Source of the DNA: Corallium rubrum | Taxonomy: Eukaryota; Cnidaria; Anthozoa; Scleralcyonacea; Coralliidae | Length of the DNA stretch: 64,000 nucleotides | Direction: 5' to 3' | NCBI GenBank assembly: GCA_964035015.1 | Contig: OZ035997.1 | Coordinates: forward strand, 11,542,036 to 11,606,035 | Shown here: piece after piece, positions 21,776-34,093 of the stretch | Layout of the letters: each line of letters starts with the position of its first letter | Position numbering within the stretch: position 1 is the stretch's first letter | The notes under the pieces: model-generated | What the model saw: only the letters and a program-made list of their open reading frames with translations | Database searches by the model: none | What the model was told of the DNA's origin: nothing | Made by a program: the position numbers and the translations under genes

Positions 21776-24700
21776 TCTGAGAAAAAAAAAGATAAAACAT
21801 TTGGAAATTTCTCTTATAACTAAATTGTTACTCCGATCCCGTCTATTTAAGTAAGTTATGCGTAACAACACCATGCTAGTATTCTTATAAATATTTTCTG
21901 AATGTTAATTATTTTATTTGCTTGAGTTGTGGGATAAATAAATTCAACGGTACACAGCTGTGTACTGTGATAGTAAAATGAATTGCTTGTGTATTCTTTA
22001 AACAAACGGTGCACAAGTGTGTACCGTTGAACTTCCGGCCGACCTCATTGATCCATTAACCTCGTTATATTTATATTTACAGCAATGTAATTTTAACAGA
22101 TATCAAATGTCCACGAACACAACAATCACATTTGAGCTCTCTTACGTGTTCACATAACTTATTTATCTATTTTAAGAGTCAGTCAATCATCGGCTTATAC
22201 TAGCCCAAACATTTTAATGGATACTTAAAACTAATTCCACACTTTGATGGATATTAAAAGGATAGTGTACTTCACTAAATGGTTTAGTCAATAATATAAG
22301 TAAATGTTAACAACTCACAAATAAGGGGTAAGTTGGACGTTGAAATATTACTTTGCATTTCTTCCGCACGAAATAGCTTTTTTATTTCAATATTACTGTG
22401 TCTGAAGAATTAGTTCGGCGAAACATCTCGGGCACGGTGTAACCTCTACTTGCTCCTCAAACATCATAAACATACGTCTTATGAACTCTGTTAAACAAAC
22501 AACCCTATTGTGCACCGTCTCAGGTCCACTAAACACCTTAAATTTGGCATTTTCTACTCAGTCATATTTTCAGACTGTCTGAGAAAAAAAAAGATAAAAC
22601 ATTTGGAAATTTCTCTTATAACTAAATTGTTACTCCGATCCCGTCTATTTAAGTAAGTTATGCGTAACAACACCATGCTAGTATTCTTATAAATATTTTC
22701 TGAATGTTAATTATTTTATTTGCTTGAGTTGTGGGATAAATAAATTCAACGGTACACAGCTGTGTACTGTGATAGTAAAATGAATTGCTTGTGTATTCTT
22801 TAAACAAACGGTGCACAAGTGTGTACCGTTGAACTTCCGGCCGACCTCATTGATCCATTAACCTCGTTATATTTATATTTACAGCAATGTAATTTTAACA
22901 GATATCAAATGTCCACGAACACAACAATCACATTTGAGCTCTCTTACGTGTTCACATAACTTATTTATCTATTTTAAGAGTCAGTCAATCATCGGCTTAT
23001 ACTAGCCCAAACATTTTAATGGATACTTAAAACTAATTCCACACTTTGATGGATATTAAAAGGATAGTGTACTTCACTAAATGGTTTAGTCAATAATATA
23101 AGTAAATGTTAACAACTCACAAATAAGGGGTAAGTTGGACGTTGAAATATTACTTTGCATTTCTTCCGCACGAAATAGCTTTTTTATTTCAATATTACTG
23201 TGTCTGAAGAATTAGTTCGGCGAAACATCTCGGGCACGGTGTAACCTCTACTTGCTCCTCAAACATCATAAACATACGTCTTATGAACTCTGTTAAACAA
23301 ACAACCCTATTGTGCACCGTCTCAGGTCCACTAAACACCTTAAATTTGGCATTTTCTACTCAGTCATATTTTCAGACTGTCTGAGAAAAAAAAAGATAAA
23401 ACATTTGGAAATTTCTCTTATAACTAAATTGTTACTCCGATCCCGTCTATTTAAGTAAGTTATGCGTAACAACACCATGCTAGTATTCTTATAAATATTT
23501 TCTGAATGTTAATTATTTTATTTGCTTGAGTTGTGGGATAAATAAATTCAACGGTACACAGCTGTGTACTGTGATAGTAAAATGAATTGCTTGTGTATTC
23601 TTTAAACAAACGGTGCACAAGTGTGTACCGTTGAACTTCCGGCCGACCTCATTGATCCATTAACCTCGTTATATTTATATTTACAGCAATGTAATTTTAA
23701 CAGATATCAAATGTCCACGAACACAACAATCACATTTGAGCTCTCTTACGTGTTCACATAACTTATTTATCTATTTTAAGAGTCAGTCAATCATCGGCTT
23801 ATACTAGCCCAAACATTTTAATGGATACTTAAAACTAATTCCACACTTTGATGGATATTAAAAGGATAGTGTACTTCACTAAATGGTTTAGTCAATAATA
23901 TAAGTAAATGTTAACAACTCACAAATAAGGGGTAAGTTGGACGTTGAAATATTACTTTGCATTTCTTCCGCACGAAATAGCTTTTTTATTTCAATATTAC
24001 TGTGTCTGAAGAATTAGTTCGGCGAAACATCTCGGGCACGGTGTAACCTCTACTTGCTCCTCAAACATCATAAACATACGTCTTATGAACTCTGTTAAAC
24101 AAACAACCCTATTGTGCACCGTCTCAGGTCCACTAAACACCTTAAATTTGGCATTTTCTACTCAGTCATATTTTCAGACTGTCTGAGAAAAAAAAAGATA
24201 AAACATTTGGAAATTTCTCTTATAACTAAATTGTTACTCCGATCCCGTCTATTTAAGTAAGTTATGCGTAACAACACCATGCTAGTATTCTTATAAATAT
24301 TTTCTGAATGTTAATTATTTTATTTGCTTGAGTTGTGGGATAAATAAATTCAACGGTACACAGCTGTGTACTGTGATAGTAAAATGAATTGCTTGTGTAT
24401 TCTTTAAACAAACGGTGCACAAGTGTGTACCGTTGAACTTCCGGCCGACCTCATTGATCCATTAACCTCGTTATATTTATATTTACAGCAATGTAATTTT
24501 AACAGATATCAAATGTCCACGAACACAACAATCACATTTGAGCTCTCTTACGTGTTCACATAACTTATTTATCTATTTTAAGAGTCAGTCAATCATCGGC
24601 TTATACTAGCCCAAACATTTTAATGGATACTTAAAACTAATTCCACACTTTGATGGATATTAAAAGGATAGTGTACTTCACTAAATGGTTTAGTCAATAA

Positions 24701-24980
24701 TATAAGTAAATGTTAACAACTCACAAATAAGGGGTAAGTTGGACGTTGAAATATTACTTTGCATTTCTTCCGCACGAAATAGCTTTTTTATTTCAATATT
24801 ACTGTGTCTGAAGAATTAGTTCGGCGAAACATCTCGGGCACGGTGTAACCTCTACTTGCTCCTCAAACATCATAAACATACGTCTTATGAACTCTGTTAA
24901 ACAAACAACCCTATTGTGCACCGTCTCAGGTCCACTAAACACCTTAAATTTGGCATTTTCTACTCAGTCATATTTTCAGA
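21776..24980. repeat. Four tandem copies of an 802-bp unit
   Basis: The landmark GACTGTCTGAG recurs at 22573, 23375 and 24177 and the array ends at 24979, giving an exact 802-bp spacing each time. I could not find a base difference between copies by eye. Each unit begins TCTGAG, ends TTTTCAGA and is joined to the next by CTG. The unit contains an inverted pair around AACGGTACACA and TGTGTACCGTT. It has no reading frame over 60 codons. Perfect identity means very recent amplification or an assembly artefact. Confidence 0.92.
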
Positions 24981-25238
24981 CAATCCTGGCAAAAATTAGT
25001 GTGGACAGCGCGTGCATAAATCTCTGTGTCTGGTATTTCCCATGTTTTCTTGCAAAAATAGGCCCTTTGGCCCCCCCCCCCCTCCCCCCTTTCAATGTTG
25101 ATAAATTTGATAAAAATGTATTGTGAGATGCAACATTGAAAAGGGGGGCCGGGGGGCGGAATGCGGGGGGAAAGAATATGTATGAACATGAATTTGCTTG
25201 TCTAGAGTGGACTGTCCACATAATTTTTGCCAGGATTG
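24981..25238. mobile_element. MITE copy 2 bracketing the 802-bp array
   Basis: A direct-orientation repeat of 21523-21775 (differing mainly in poly-C and poly-G run lengths), followed by TA. The outer sides of the two MITEs carry TA and the inner sides carry GA/TC from the array unit. Confidence 0.75.
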
Positions 25239-26190
25239 TAACTATATGCCACCTTGATGAAATATTTCCTGTATATATTATACTCTAATACGTCATTATA
25301 CTTCTAAAATCTGAATTTAAAAACAATTAGATTATTTCTAACTTTTTTCACTGATTGAATCTGGTTTACTGTCTTTACTGTGCGTTTCCAAAATAATAAT
25401 CTCCTAAAAACGACGAATTTCTCAACACTGCCAATGTGAATCACATTTAATATCGCATTATGACAGGAGCGTTGTAGCGCTGAGATTTTAGGGGTGGCCA
25501 AGATCACAATTTTTCCGACAAACAAGATTTTTCCGACATGTATAGAAAAACACCTTCATAAAATATGAGGTAAAAATCCATATAATAAATTAATAATAAA
25601 GTATATCATTTCAGAAAAGAACTGTTATCGCAAAGCTTTGATATAGGATATATACATGCATCTTTAATTAAAATATTCGTAAGCTATATTCATAAAATAT
25701 TCATGAGCAAAATTCTAGAGCCAGGAGGATCTACAAATGGTATCTTTACAAGCTTACGTTACTTCACAAGTCTAATCGAACAAGGAATGGAATGAAGGCA
25801 TCAGTCCTTTTATCGTATACTTAATCTTAGACAGTATATTATACTTTTTTACCATCTCCAAAATTCCGACAAAACTACAACGTTTCTACATTTCCAAACA
25901 CTTTCCAACATTAAGGGGTCATGCCACCATTGCTCTCCCCCGGCCACGACGCCCCTGCATTATGACCAGAACCCAATTACATTGACCTTAATCCGAACAT
26001 TAACCTTATTAATCTGAACCACTTATCTAATCCTAACATAAACCTAATCTTCATATCAACCACAAACCTGACCCTAACACTATAGCCCTGACTTATAAGC
26101 CATTTTCATTCACCACTAATCACCAACACAATAAAGCAAAGATGGCAAAACAGAATTAAATATAACAAGACGCCCGCTAGGCGTTAACGC

Positions 26191-26250
26191 GGGCTACTTA
26201 ATAGTGGGCTACTTAATAGTGGGCTACTTAATAGTGGGCTACTTAATAGT
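26191..26250. repeat. 15-bp tandem repeat x4
   Basis: Four perfect copies of GGGCTACTTAATAGT. Between 25239 and 26480 I see nothing else that can be supported. Confidence 0.9.
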
Positions 26251-26479
26251 GGGCACAGGCTGGTATGGGGAGATTATGCTATGCAAATAATCCAATAGGC
26301 GATAGGGTAGTTGTCAAGAAAAATTTGAATTTGTTCAACATAATTATTAAGGTGGGAATTCTGTGCACACACAAAAATTTATCAATCATTTCCTGTAAAC
26401 ATTTACCAGGAGGTCTCCACTTGACAAATAAAATCATGTGCCATTAGACAGAGTAAAAGTAAGAAGTTGCTAAATGGCA

Positions 26480-27250
26480 ACCATGCCAAGAACAAAACTA
26501 ACACAAGACGCCTGCTCAGGCGTTCAGCTTCGCGTAGCCTGTGCATACTCTAGCAAGACTACATGACAATGGCAATACATAATTGCATAGATTTTCACAA
26601 ATAGAATCTATGGTCTTAGGCCCCGTTTACACGATGCCGGTACAATTTGAAAACGGAACAAAATCATGCCGTTTAGGCCTTGCGTTTACACGATACCGGC
26701 ACAAAAATAACATGAAATGTTATATGCTGTATTTGCATACCGGCATGATTTTGTTCCATTTTCAAATGTACCGGCATCTGTAAACGGGTCTATGAACTGC
26801 TGCGGTGCAGGAAGCGCAGAAGATTTGCTTTAAATTAGTATAAATGTAAACAAGGCCGTTTTTCTGAAAATAAACAACGGTCTAATATATTTAGTAGACA
26901 AAACCTATAGTGTCGGATTCGGCAGATTCAAGCGATCATTTCGATATAGAATTTATTGAATTTATTTAAATTCGGACAAACAGAAAATATTTAAACATGT
27001 TTTAAAATACACGTTTGCAAATGTAATACGACACGCGATATCTAGACATGCACTGAACATGTTCAACATATTGATATCTTACCGGTATTTGCTCTATTAT
27101 AAAGTAGCGAGGCCAGGACCAACCTGTTTTGAAACAGCTCGTCATCTTTTACGTACTAGGTCTACCGCGAGTCCTCGATCGCCGGCGTGTACAGTTGTAA
27201 ACATTGTAAAGCCTTTGTAAGCATGTTTACTGATCAACTATAACTCGGTC
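26480..27250. repeat. Interspersed repeat copy B (partner of 735-1440)
   Basis: It shares, in order, CCTGCTCAGGCGTTCA, the TAGCCT-TGCATA-CTCTAGCAAGACTA block, the TGTCGGATTCGGCAGATTCA block and the GAAACAGCTCGTCAT block with 735-1440. It lacks the MITE of copy A but has its own at 26619-26791. Confidence 0.55.
26619..26791. mobile_element. MITE with CCCGTTTACACGATGCCGG ends (copy 1)
   Basis: CCCCGTTTACACGATGCCGG at the left and its complement CCGGCATCTGTAAACGGG at the right, with AATTTGAAAACGGAACAAAA and a complement inside. A second copy with its interior reversed is at 54931-55112. Confidence 0.75.
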
Positions 27251-27879
27251 ACTTGCAAAGCTATTCAAACAAGTAAACAACTGAGAAACAGTGAAATGTC
27301 TTGTGAATATTCAAAAACATTCGATAAAATTCCAATAAAAACTTCGTTCAAAAGAGACAACGTAACTGCACTGATCATCTGGAGACAACTCGGCCAAACT
27401 TCGGTTTTGCAATAATTAAACATGACTGTTCTCTGACGTCCTTCACTCCTTCAGTTAAAAGTTTCCGATTATTTTAATACATCTTGATTCGCTGACAGTC
27501 CGACAACTCTGACATATTTGTTTGAGACAACTGCTGTGTAGTGTGCCAAGAAATGTCGTGGAACAAGACGCCTGCTTAGGCGTTCACTCGGGCTACTCAT
27601 ATAGCAATGCAGCTTGGCATAGCCTATGCACGATACAGCGCAACACTACTGTGCACATATTAAGCGTTTGTTAAAAAGTACAAAATAGCCTACAGTGCAA
27701 TTTAGATTCGGTAGATTCAAGCTGTCATTAGACAACCCTGTGAAGTTAGCTGCCAGTTCGCCAGCCGTTAGTGAAAAAGCTGGATTGAATGAGCTGTAAG
27801 ACCGGCAAAACATTGGTGCACCGTTGAACTGGAAGCTAACTTCATGGCGTTAATCTAGACGTGCAAAGTAAAACAGTTC

Positions 27880-30800
27880 GACACACTGACCTATATATAT
27901 ATATAACTGGACTGCGTGCTCCTATTACCTTTGAGTTAGGAAAAGTGTCCCCATTTTCACTTTCAAAATGGCGGCATTTGTCCTTTTGCTAATGGTGAAG
28001 GTCGCTGACCGATACAAGACTCGTCCCCAGTCGTTATATGATACGCTGCTAGGCTAAACGCGCAAGGGGATCTGGGAAGGGGAGAGAAAAAATAACAACT
28101 GGCAGATTACACATTCAAAATGGCAATGCAAAAATTCTAGATGCTGAAGAAAGACCATTTCATCGAACTTTATTGTGCATTTTTGGCTAACAAACTCTCT
28201 TGTCCTCAAGAAAATGTAAGTGGAACCTGACAGAAACATTTCACTTGACTCTGAAGATGACCGCCGCTGAGGCCGGCGAAACATCACTCACTATTAAAAC
28301 ATCAACAACAGTCTTTCTCAAGACTACACTAACCTAGACGTACAATTTGCACAAACAACATGTACTAATCCTTGGTTTAAACCATTTATCCTGTCATTCC
28401 GAAGAGGGCCTATTATTCAAATAAAATTCACCATATAAGCTCGTGTTGCAGTGAGCATTCAAATCTTCATCGTACTCTGCCATATATTGATTTCAGCTGG
28501 CAAATAAGATCTAGAGACGGTCGAAATATGACCAAGGAAAACGTAATTTGAAAGGCCTACATTATAGAAATATCGATTTGTCTCTAATAAAGGGAGAAAA
28601 TCCGGTTACGAAGCAAACAATGGCAGGTTGCAAGACATGCATATAATTTGCAAGAAATTTCTAGTAATCTGCCAGTCGCTTCCATTTTTTTCTCCCCCTT
28701 ACCGTGAAACCCCGCGCGCCCACACTTTTATCCTAGTGAGTCCCTTGTGATCCCACGTTTGATCCTAGCTTAACCTAAAGAAGCGACTGGGGACGAGTCT
28801 GGACCGATACCTAAGATCTCTAGTTCCTGTTGGACATATTCGGTATTTCGCTTTTTTAAGAAAACTAAGCTATTTGGTCGGATAAACTGTACTACTGTAC
28901 GTATGTTGTAGTCAGATGAATTATCTTTCTTCCAGTATATTTGGTAGCTTCTACAGTAGTTTATTTCTCGAGAAAACATTCGGAAAAGAGATTATAACAT
29001 ATACGGAAAAAAATTTCCAAATAGCGGCCGCTATTATGATACATGTTCGGTATTTCGCTTTTTTTAGGGAAACTAAGCTAGCCTATTTGGTCGGATAAAC
29101 TGCACGTATGTTGTAGCAAGGTGAATTATCTTTATGCCAATATATTTTATAACTTCTACAGTGGATTATTTCTTGAGAAAACGTTCGGAGTAGACGGACT
29201 AGGCAAAGTTTGTCGAATTTTTGCCAAGTCAGCATATTATCGTCCCGGTCTCGAGTTTGTGTAAACAAAATATTTTGGTGGTTTTTCATGTATATTTAAT
29301 AATTATGTTTGTTGCTGAGCCGCCCGGGATGTTTTCATGATAAGAGTCTTATTGTCGTTCTGAACTACAATAATAATAATAATCCTAGACAATTACTGTT
29401 GTAGCTTTCTAGCAGTATGAATTAAAGACGTGCCGGCCGGCGGTACCGCACGAACATTTGGCAATAAAATAAACAAGACTGTCAATACACACGGTCAAGG
29501 AAATCTACAAACATTTCGTTTTATGAAGTCGCCAGCTCCATAAAGAACCGCTGAAGATCACGAGAAAATCGTAAAGAAGCGAGGCGTCCCGGGTTCTTCT
29601 TAGGGGCGGTTTACATGAGAGGCGATATTCCTATTTGGTCAGACAAATAATCTTGGGGAAGCCTTCAATGTACAGGAATAAATTCTTAACTATGTCTCTA
29701 ACTCTTTGCTGTCCGAATTGGTGTTTTAATAGTATTTTATTCTGGCTAACGCCAGACGATTTTATTCACCTCTTGGGAAGCCCTCGGACAGGAACGATTT
29801 ATAAACGGTCTCTCTAACTCTTTCCTGTCCGAGCCAGCTCGCACATGTGTATTTATATAAACATTCTTTTCCCCTCGATAAGTACATGTCAGTGGTTGCT
29901 ACCATTAGCAGAAGGACCACTGACCTATATATATAACTGGACTGCGGATGCTGGCCAAAAATGTGTCCCCATTTTCACTTTCAAAATGGCGGCATTTATG
30001 GGTCCTTCTGCTTATGGTAGCGACCACTGACATGTACTTATCGTAGAAAAACATAATATTTTTGTAAATACAAAGCGATTTTCTTACTTTATTAATAAAT
30101 CGTTCCTGTGCGAGGGCTTCCCCAGAGTGAATCACATCGTCTGGCGTTAGCCAGAATAAAATACTAAACACCAATTTGGACAGGAAAGAGTTAGAGAGAT
30201 CGTTTAGAAATCGTTCCTATGCGAGGGCTTCCCCAGAGGTGAATAAAATCGTCTGGCGTTAGCCAGAATAAAATACTCTGGCGTTAGCCAGAATAAAATA
30301 TTAAACACCAATTCGGACAGGAAAGAGTTCCAGAGATCGTTTCACCTCCCATGTAAACAGCCCCTAAGAAGAACTCGGTACGCCTCGGCCTCGCTTCTTT
30401 ACGATTTTCTCGTGTTCTTCAGCGGTTTTCATAAAACGAAATGTTTGTAGATTTCCATGACCATGTGTATTGACAGTCTTATTTATTTTATTGCCAAGTG
30501 TTCATGCGGTACCGCCGGCCGGCACGTCTTTAATTCAGACTGCTGGAAAGCTACAACTGTAATAGTCTAGGATTATTATTATTGTAGTTCAGAACTACAA
30601 TGAGACTCTTACCATGAAAACATCCCGGTACGGGCCACTTAGTTAAATATACATGGAAAAACCACGGAAATATTTTGTTTACACAAACTCGAGACCAGGA
30701 CGATATTATGCTGACTTTGCAAAAATTCGACAAAGTTTGCTTAGTCCGTCTACTCCGAACGTTTTCTCAAGATATAATCCACTGTACAAGTTATAAAGTA

Positions 30801-31362
30801 TATTGGAAGAAAGATAATTCACCTTCCTACAACATACGTACAGTTTATCCGACCAAATAGCTTAGTTTCCCTAAAAAAAGCGAAATACCGAACATGTCCA
30901 AATCATAATAGCGGCCGCTATTTTGAAATTTTTTTCCGTGTGTATATTATAATGTCTTCTCCGAATGTTTTCTCGAGAAATAAACCACTGTAGAAGCTAT
31001 CAAATATACTGGAAGAAAGATAATTCATCTGGCTACAACATACGTACAGTTTATCCGACCAAATAGCTTAGTTTTCTTAAAAAAAGTGAAATACCGAACA
31101 TGTCCAACACGAACTAGAAATCTTAGGTATCGGTCAGCGACCTTCACCATTAGCAAAAGGACCCATAAATGCCGCCATTTTGAAAGTGAAAATGGGGACA
31201 CTTTTCCTAACTCAAAGGTAATAGGAGCACGCAGTCCAGTTATATATATATAGGTCAGTGAGAAGGACCCATAAATGCCGCCATTTTGAACTAGTGAAAA
31301 TGGGGACACATTTTTGACCAGCACCCACAGTCCAGTTATATATATAGGTCAGTGGTTCGACA
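27880..31362. mobile_element. 3.5-kb imperfect palindrome / foldback element
   Basis: The left side from CACTGACCTATATATATATA (about 27886) is repeated in inverse at 31235-31355 and the order of blocks mirrors around about 29960. Examples are TCGGTATTTCGCTTTTTT at 28847 and 29048 against AAAAAAGCGAAATACCGA near 30875; ACGTGCCGGCCGGCGGTACC at 29430 against GGTACCGCCGGCCGGCACGT near 30510; and AACGAAATGTTTGTAGATTT near 30437 against 29502. The centre is a smaller palindrome, 29876-30041. Insertions break the symmetry: 28060-28780 is unique, and the TCTGGCTAACGCCAGACGA module is duplicated on the right. No coding region is supported. Confidence 0.75.
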
Positions 31363-31583
31363 TCATGTTTATCAGTATTATTTGCATTATTTGGTGCTTT
31401 AATATTACTTGCGTTTTGTAGTTGTCAGACTAAGCAGCAAGCCATTACTCAGTAAGTAGTGTGAAGCAGTCGGAATCACATCGAGTTTATTTGGCATAGC
31501 TTTATTAACACAACAATACATAATCCAGGCAATAAAGCAAATTAGAAATATTAATATTACCTCAAACATTTAAAGGTTTCCCA

Positions 31584-31747
31584 TAGAGCGTTTTCATCTT
31601 ACGTCACGGCGGCCATATTGGTGTACCAAAACAATGAAATGGCGGCCATATTGGTGTACGGTATGAGAATTAGCTCTTTCTTATTCAAATATTTCGTATT
31701 GTTTCACCACCGCAATGGGCCACCGATCACGTGAGTGAAAACACTCT
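31584..31747. mobile_element. MITE, second copy of the 4419-4552 family
   Basis: GTTTTCATCTTACGTCACGG at the left and TCACGTGAGTGAAAACACTC at the right, with the GGCGGCCATATTGGTGTAC block duplicated inside. Confidence 0.6.
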
Positions 31748-31748
31748 A

Positions 31749-32088
31749 TACAGGGTGTATAAAAAAAAAGGCTACCCTTAGAAAATATAATTAACATTCT
31801 TTTCAAATAACCTATTGTATATTGACAGCCCTGGACACCTCTGAAGTCACGGATGCGTAAAAAACAAATGGTCGTATACACCTGGGAAATTACGATAACT
31901 TCTAAACGTATGAAGGAGCATAACTGAAATAAAAATGTTAATTATATTCATATCAGTTCGATTAAAAATGGTTCAACTGACCACAGAGCAACGCGTATGT
32001 GTCCAGGGCTGTCAATATACAATAGGTTATTTGAAAAGAATGTTAATTATATTTTCTAAGGGTAGCCTTTTTTTTGATACGCACTGTA
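31749..32088. mobile_element. Mariner-type MITE with about 85-bp TIRs
   Basis: Ends TACAGGGTGTAT and ATACGCACTGTA followed by a long near-perfect inverted repeat (AAGGCTACCCTTAGAAAATA through TATTGACAGCCCTGGACAC). TA is at both ends. Between the arms a plus-strand start near 31968 reads MVQLTTEQRVCVQ, resembling the N-terminal helix of a mariner-like transposase (DUF4817 type), so it is probably an internal deletion derivative. Confidence 0.75.
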
Positions 32089-32541
32089 GATAGACCACTT
32101 TCATATTTAGGCGACTAATTTGAATATTCTTTTGTGTGCATCTTAATAAGCCTTGTGCAGTTGTAAGCGTAGTGAGCATATTTATCATTAACACAGTTCA
32201 GCCACATGGCTGATAAATAACAGTGTGAATTCAGTAAGTCAGATGAAATCTTCTAAAAGCTTCGAGAACTCTTCGTGAACAAACGCCAAGTTGTCGAAAA
32301 GAAAGAACTCAGCTGCCGAGCACGCTATGCCTCAGTTTCGCTTCACAAAGCCTGTTGGGCAATATCGCGCGGCTGGGAGACTAATGAACACGACAACAAA
32401 AATAATCGCGATAGACTCGGCTACAGTAGCCCGAGTAATTATTCATAAACATCGATAAAAGGGCAAGAAAAGCTTCGTTCAAGAGACAACGCGGCCATGA
32501 AATCACCATTGCGCGGTCGGGAGACTAATGCTCGCAACGCA

Positions 32542-32630
<89 letters not shown>
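32542..32630. repeat. (AAT)n microsatellite at the 5' edge of LINE copy 1
   Basis: About 29 triplets. The coding remnant of an RLE-type LINE starts 15-20 bp further on. Open frames of poly-Leu and poly-Tyr across it are artefacts. Confidence 0.95.
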
Positions 32631-32633
<3 letters not shown>

Positions 32634-32644
32634 TATAACGAAAT

Positions 32645-33590
32645 AATTGTGAGAGCCAGCGACGACACAGGAGCAGTGTATGGTGTAAAGAAATTTGCAG
32701 AGATTGTTTTTAAACGAGGAAAGATGATCAAAGGAGAAGGCTTAAAGATACTGGATGAGAAGGCAGAGGCATTGGATCCCGAGAAGGAGGAGTTTTACAA
32801 ATTCCTGGGGATAGAGCAGGGAAAGCAGATTGATAAGGGAAGGCTAATGTTAAGAATCAGGAAAGAAATGCAGAAGAGATTGGAGAGCCTGGTAGATTTA
32901 GAGCTGTATGACAAGAACCTCGTGAAAGCAATCAACTGCAGGGTTGTACCAATTGCAGGATATGCCATGAACGTGTGCCAGTTCACCAAAAAGGAACTAT
33001 ATGATCTTGACATGTTGGTGAGGAGATTCTACGCAAAAACAATATGTTAGGTAGACAGGCAAGTGACGAACGGCTATACATGAAAAGGAAGGATGGTGGA
33101 CGAGGTGTAAAGAGTCTGAGACAGGTTTACAAAGAGACGAAAGTGCGTGTGGCGACATACATGGTGTTAAGCCCAAGCCGCTGGATAAGGGTTGCATGGA
33201 AGAGAGAGTATAATAGCGAGTACAAAAGCCTGAAAAGGGAAGCGGAACAAGCACTGCAGGAAATGGGCCTTGAAGTTGACTTTAGAGAGGCAGAGATATG
33301 GAAAGATCAAGAGAAGATGGAGAAGGACTGGTCAGGTTGTTGGAAGGAACTGAAGAAGGGGATGAAAAAAGGATATGGGGAAAAGCTGAAGATTGAGTAC
33401 AAAGAGAAAGTTATGCAGAGTCAAGTGTTTGCAGGGCAGGAAAAGGAAAGCCATATGTGGTTGAATTCGAACACTACACCACAGAAGACAGCAGGAATCA
33501 TGAACATGTTGGAACAAATGGTCGAAACCCGGAAATGGAAAGCGATGCGAGGAATTGGAGCCAAAGGAAGTGGAGCCAAAGTGAAACAGA
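32645..33590 (+). pseudogene. RLE-type LINE copy 1, 5' part: RT C-terminus and thumb
   Basis: A 5'-truncated reverse transcriptase of a non-LTR retrotransposon. Residues DDTGAVYGVKKFAEIVFKRG through the LDPEKEEFYKFLGIEQGKQ stretch follow the RT catalytic core, which is missing here. After a frameshift near 33045 (stop at 33050), GRQASDERLYMKRKDGGRG and the KVRVATYMVLSPSRWI block follow, a conserved segment of elements that carry a C-terminal restriction-like endonuclease. Copy 2 (38101-40466) has the same blocks. The element is interrupted near 33590 by a nested CR1/L2 LINE and resumes at 37324. Clade R4/Dong is favoured by the TAA target and R2/NeSL is the alternative. Confidence 0.75.
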
Positions 33591-34093
33591 TTCAAGAGAA
33601 GTTCCAGAATGAAAGTGATGGTCAATATGACAGTGTGATCCTTCATGTTGGGACTAATGACTTGGTCCATGTTGATGCAGAGAAAGTGGCAAAGGATATG
33701 GATGATCTCATCAATGAGGTGAAACCCCGCACAAACAAGATTGCTGTCTCTAGTGTTGTCAAAAGATATGACGGTAGGGTACAATCCAATAAAATGAACC
33801 ATTATAATAATTTATTAGAAAAATTATGTCTGAAGCATAATGTTACCCTTATAAATAACGACAACATAAATGAGTCTCTACTAAATGGCTCAAAATTACA
33901 CCTCAACCGACTACGCGATAAAGCACTTGGCAGTGCTTTCTGCTCATATGTGAAATCGCATAGAGTTAGAACCCCAAGTACTATGCAGGGTTCTTTAAGT
34001 AGTACAAATGACCATTTTTTACCCAAAATTCATGGTTATTGGAACAGAGAGTGGACAACTTATCTGAACTATGTGAGGCGAATGATGACATGA
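33591..34093 (+). pseudogene. CR1/L2-type LINE ORF1 fragment: SGNH/GDSL esterase domain
   Basis: The frame continues without a stop out of the host LINE (open from 33044) and then reads YDSVILHVGTNDLVHVDAEK, with the G-T-N-D block of SGNH hydrolases. Later LLNGSKLHLNR lies where the catalytic histidine block (normally DxxH, here NGSKLH) is expected. Esterase-type ORF1 proteins are known in CR1-group LINEs and act with the element RNA. The GDS-serine block is missing, so the LINE is truncated at its 5' end inside ORF1. The stop is at 34093 and ORF2 begins in another frame at 34039. Confidence 0.7.

Noticed and set aside
21776..24980. Hammerhead motif in the 802-bp unit (CTGAAGA...GAAACATC)
   Set aside because: CUGANGA and GAAAC are present, but no stem II closes and the flanks cannot form stem I.
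32439..32731. Poly-Leu and poly-Tyr frames, also at 37917-38230 and 40201-40791
   Set aside because: (AAT)n microsatellites read in different frames.
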